DNA of 19,870 nt. It comes from Saccoglossus kowalevskii. Lineage: Eukaryota > Hemichordata > Enteropneusta > Harrimaniidae. A program made the translations under genes and the position numbers. The number at the start of each line of letters is the position of its first letter. Within the stretch, counting starts at the first letter, position 1. Positions 19,031-19,870 of the stretch are shown here, in pieces. A model generated the notes under the pieces. The model had not been told where the DNA came from and did not search any database. It worked only from the letters and a program-made list of their open reading frames with translations. The stretch covers positions 140,680-160,549 of the forward strand of contig NW_003126386.1 in NCBI RefSeq assembly GCF_000003605.2, given 5' to 3'.

Positions 19031-19870
19031 TACACACTAATCAAAAGACAAATATGTGCGTGTAGGTAGGCTTTAAATTTCCCCCACCTCACGATCAAAA
19101 CGTGGGGCATACATTCACAATTCGAGATGGTGAATTGTTCGATAAACGATTTGGGCGTTGTTTTGCAAAAGTAGGCGTGGTTTCTGAAATATTGGCGTGG
19201 TCATGTTTTCGTAACTTGAACTTCGTAACTTGGTCTGTAACTTGAACAATTCAGCATCTCTCAAATTCGCAGCTTCGATAATTTAATAATGATTGAAAGA
19301 CCAAAATCCTTTAAATGACCTGACATAATCGAAGTTGTGGTTGTATGAATGAATCTCCCACATATACTTAATGTCATAATGCATGTTGAATGATTATTAC
19401 ATTATATGTTGATGTTACTGAAATGTTCTTATAACAAAAAGCCTCGAACATTTTCACTCGTGATTGAACTTAAGTTATAACATTTGAATTGGGTTTTTCT
19501 GAGTATTCGCCACATTGATTTAACATATAAACATCATTAATTGTATTCAGTAACACATCAACAAACATATATATGCATCACAAACTCCCTCTTAGTTATA
19601 TTATTCGATCTTCAGCTCGTTTACAATTATCTTGGCCATATAATACATACAATATTCAAAAGTATCATTTGTCATAACTCTAGAAAAAAATAATTATTGG
19701 TATAGACTTAGCATGTTTGCTAATGCGCTTTAAATGAAAACAAAGCAATTATAAAGTGGATAAAACATTTTGAAAATATTATTCGTCACGAGGAACTGGA
19801 TGAAGCAAAAAAACGGCACAATATTAGACAATGTAGACAATATTAGCTACATCATCAAAGTGAAATTAGG
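19031..19870. other. Gene-free stretch with short repeats
   Basis: No gene is visible. Short direct repeats include GTAACTTG three times (19211, 19225 and 19237) and GGCGTGGT twice (near 19174 and 19194). The remainder is plain AT-rich sequence. Confidence 0.4.

Noticed and set aside
1-19870. tRNA, rRNA or CRISPR arrays
   Set aside because: No cloverleaf box pairs, conserved rRNA segments or regularly spaced identical repeats were seen.

Overview
The window is AT-rich eukaryotic genomic DNA, most likely from an invertebrate animal. It carries intron-like splice signals, several decayed non-LTR retrotransposons of metazoan type (L1/Tx1-like, and CR1/L2/Rex1-like or related), a probable solo LTR and long gene-free stretches. 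There is no prokaryotic gene organisation. The taxon cannot be fixed from sequence alone; the retroelement mix and base composition would fit a mollusc or another marine invertebrate, but that is a guess.

The backbone is a large tandem duplication. Copy A (1 to about 3125, continuing off the left edge) and copy B (about 11628-14665) share, in the same order, the 3' end of an L1/Tx1-like LINE, about 1 kb of non-coding sequence ending in a 3' splice site, one coding exon (CDS A 1574-2161, CDS B 13182-13772), and about 0.9 kb of 3' sequence. The exon encodes an unrecognised small protein of about 195 residues: a Cys-rich N-terminus, a two-helix membrane hairpin, a poly-Thr tract and a Pro/Gln-rich tail. 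For copy B an upstream promoter (TATA at 7924), an ATG-free first exon and a consensus donor (8155) are visible. The model is therefore a two-exon gene with a roughly 5 kb intron that hosts the LINE.

Between the duplicate blocks lie a repeat-rich stretch (3126-4194), a minus-strand LINE remnant with endonuclease and reverse transcriptase (4195-6930), a second repeat stretch (6931-7900), the copy B promoter and exon 1, and the plus-strand LINE (about 8590-12213) interrupted by a solo LTR (9257-9835). To the right of copy B the DNA is mostly featureless: a diverged roughly 0.6 kb tandem repeat (16550-17560) and one more minus-strand LINE remnant (18170-19030).

The most interesting observation is the pattern of divergence between the two paralogues. 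Non-coding flanks are roughly 90% identical and parts of the protein are almost unchanged. The membrane hairpin, however, differs at most residues, almost entirely by amino-acid-changing substitutions. This suggests diversifying selection, or sequence replacement, acting on the membrane segment of a young tandem gene family.
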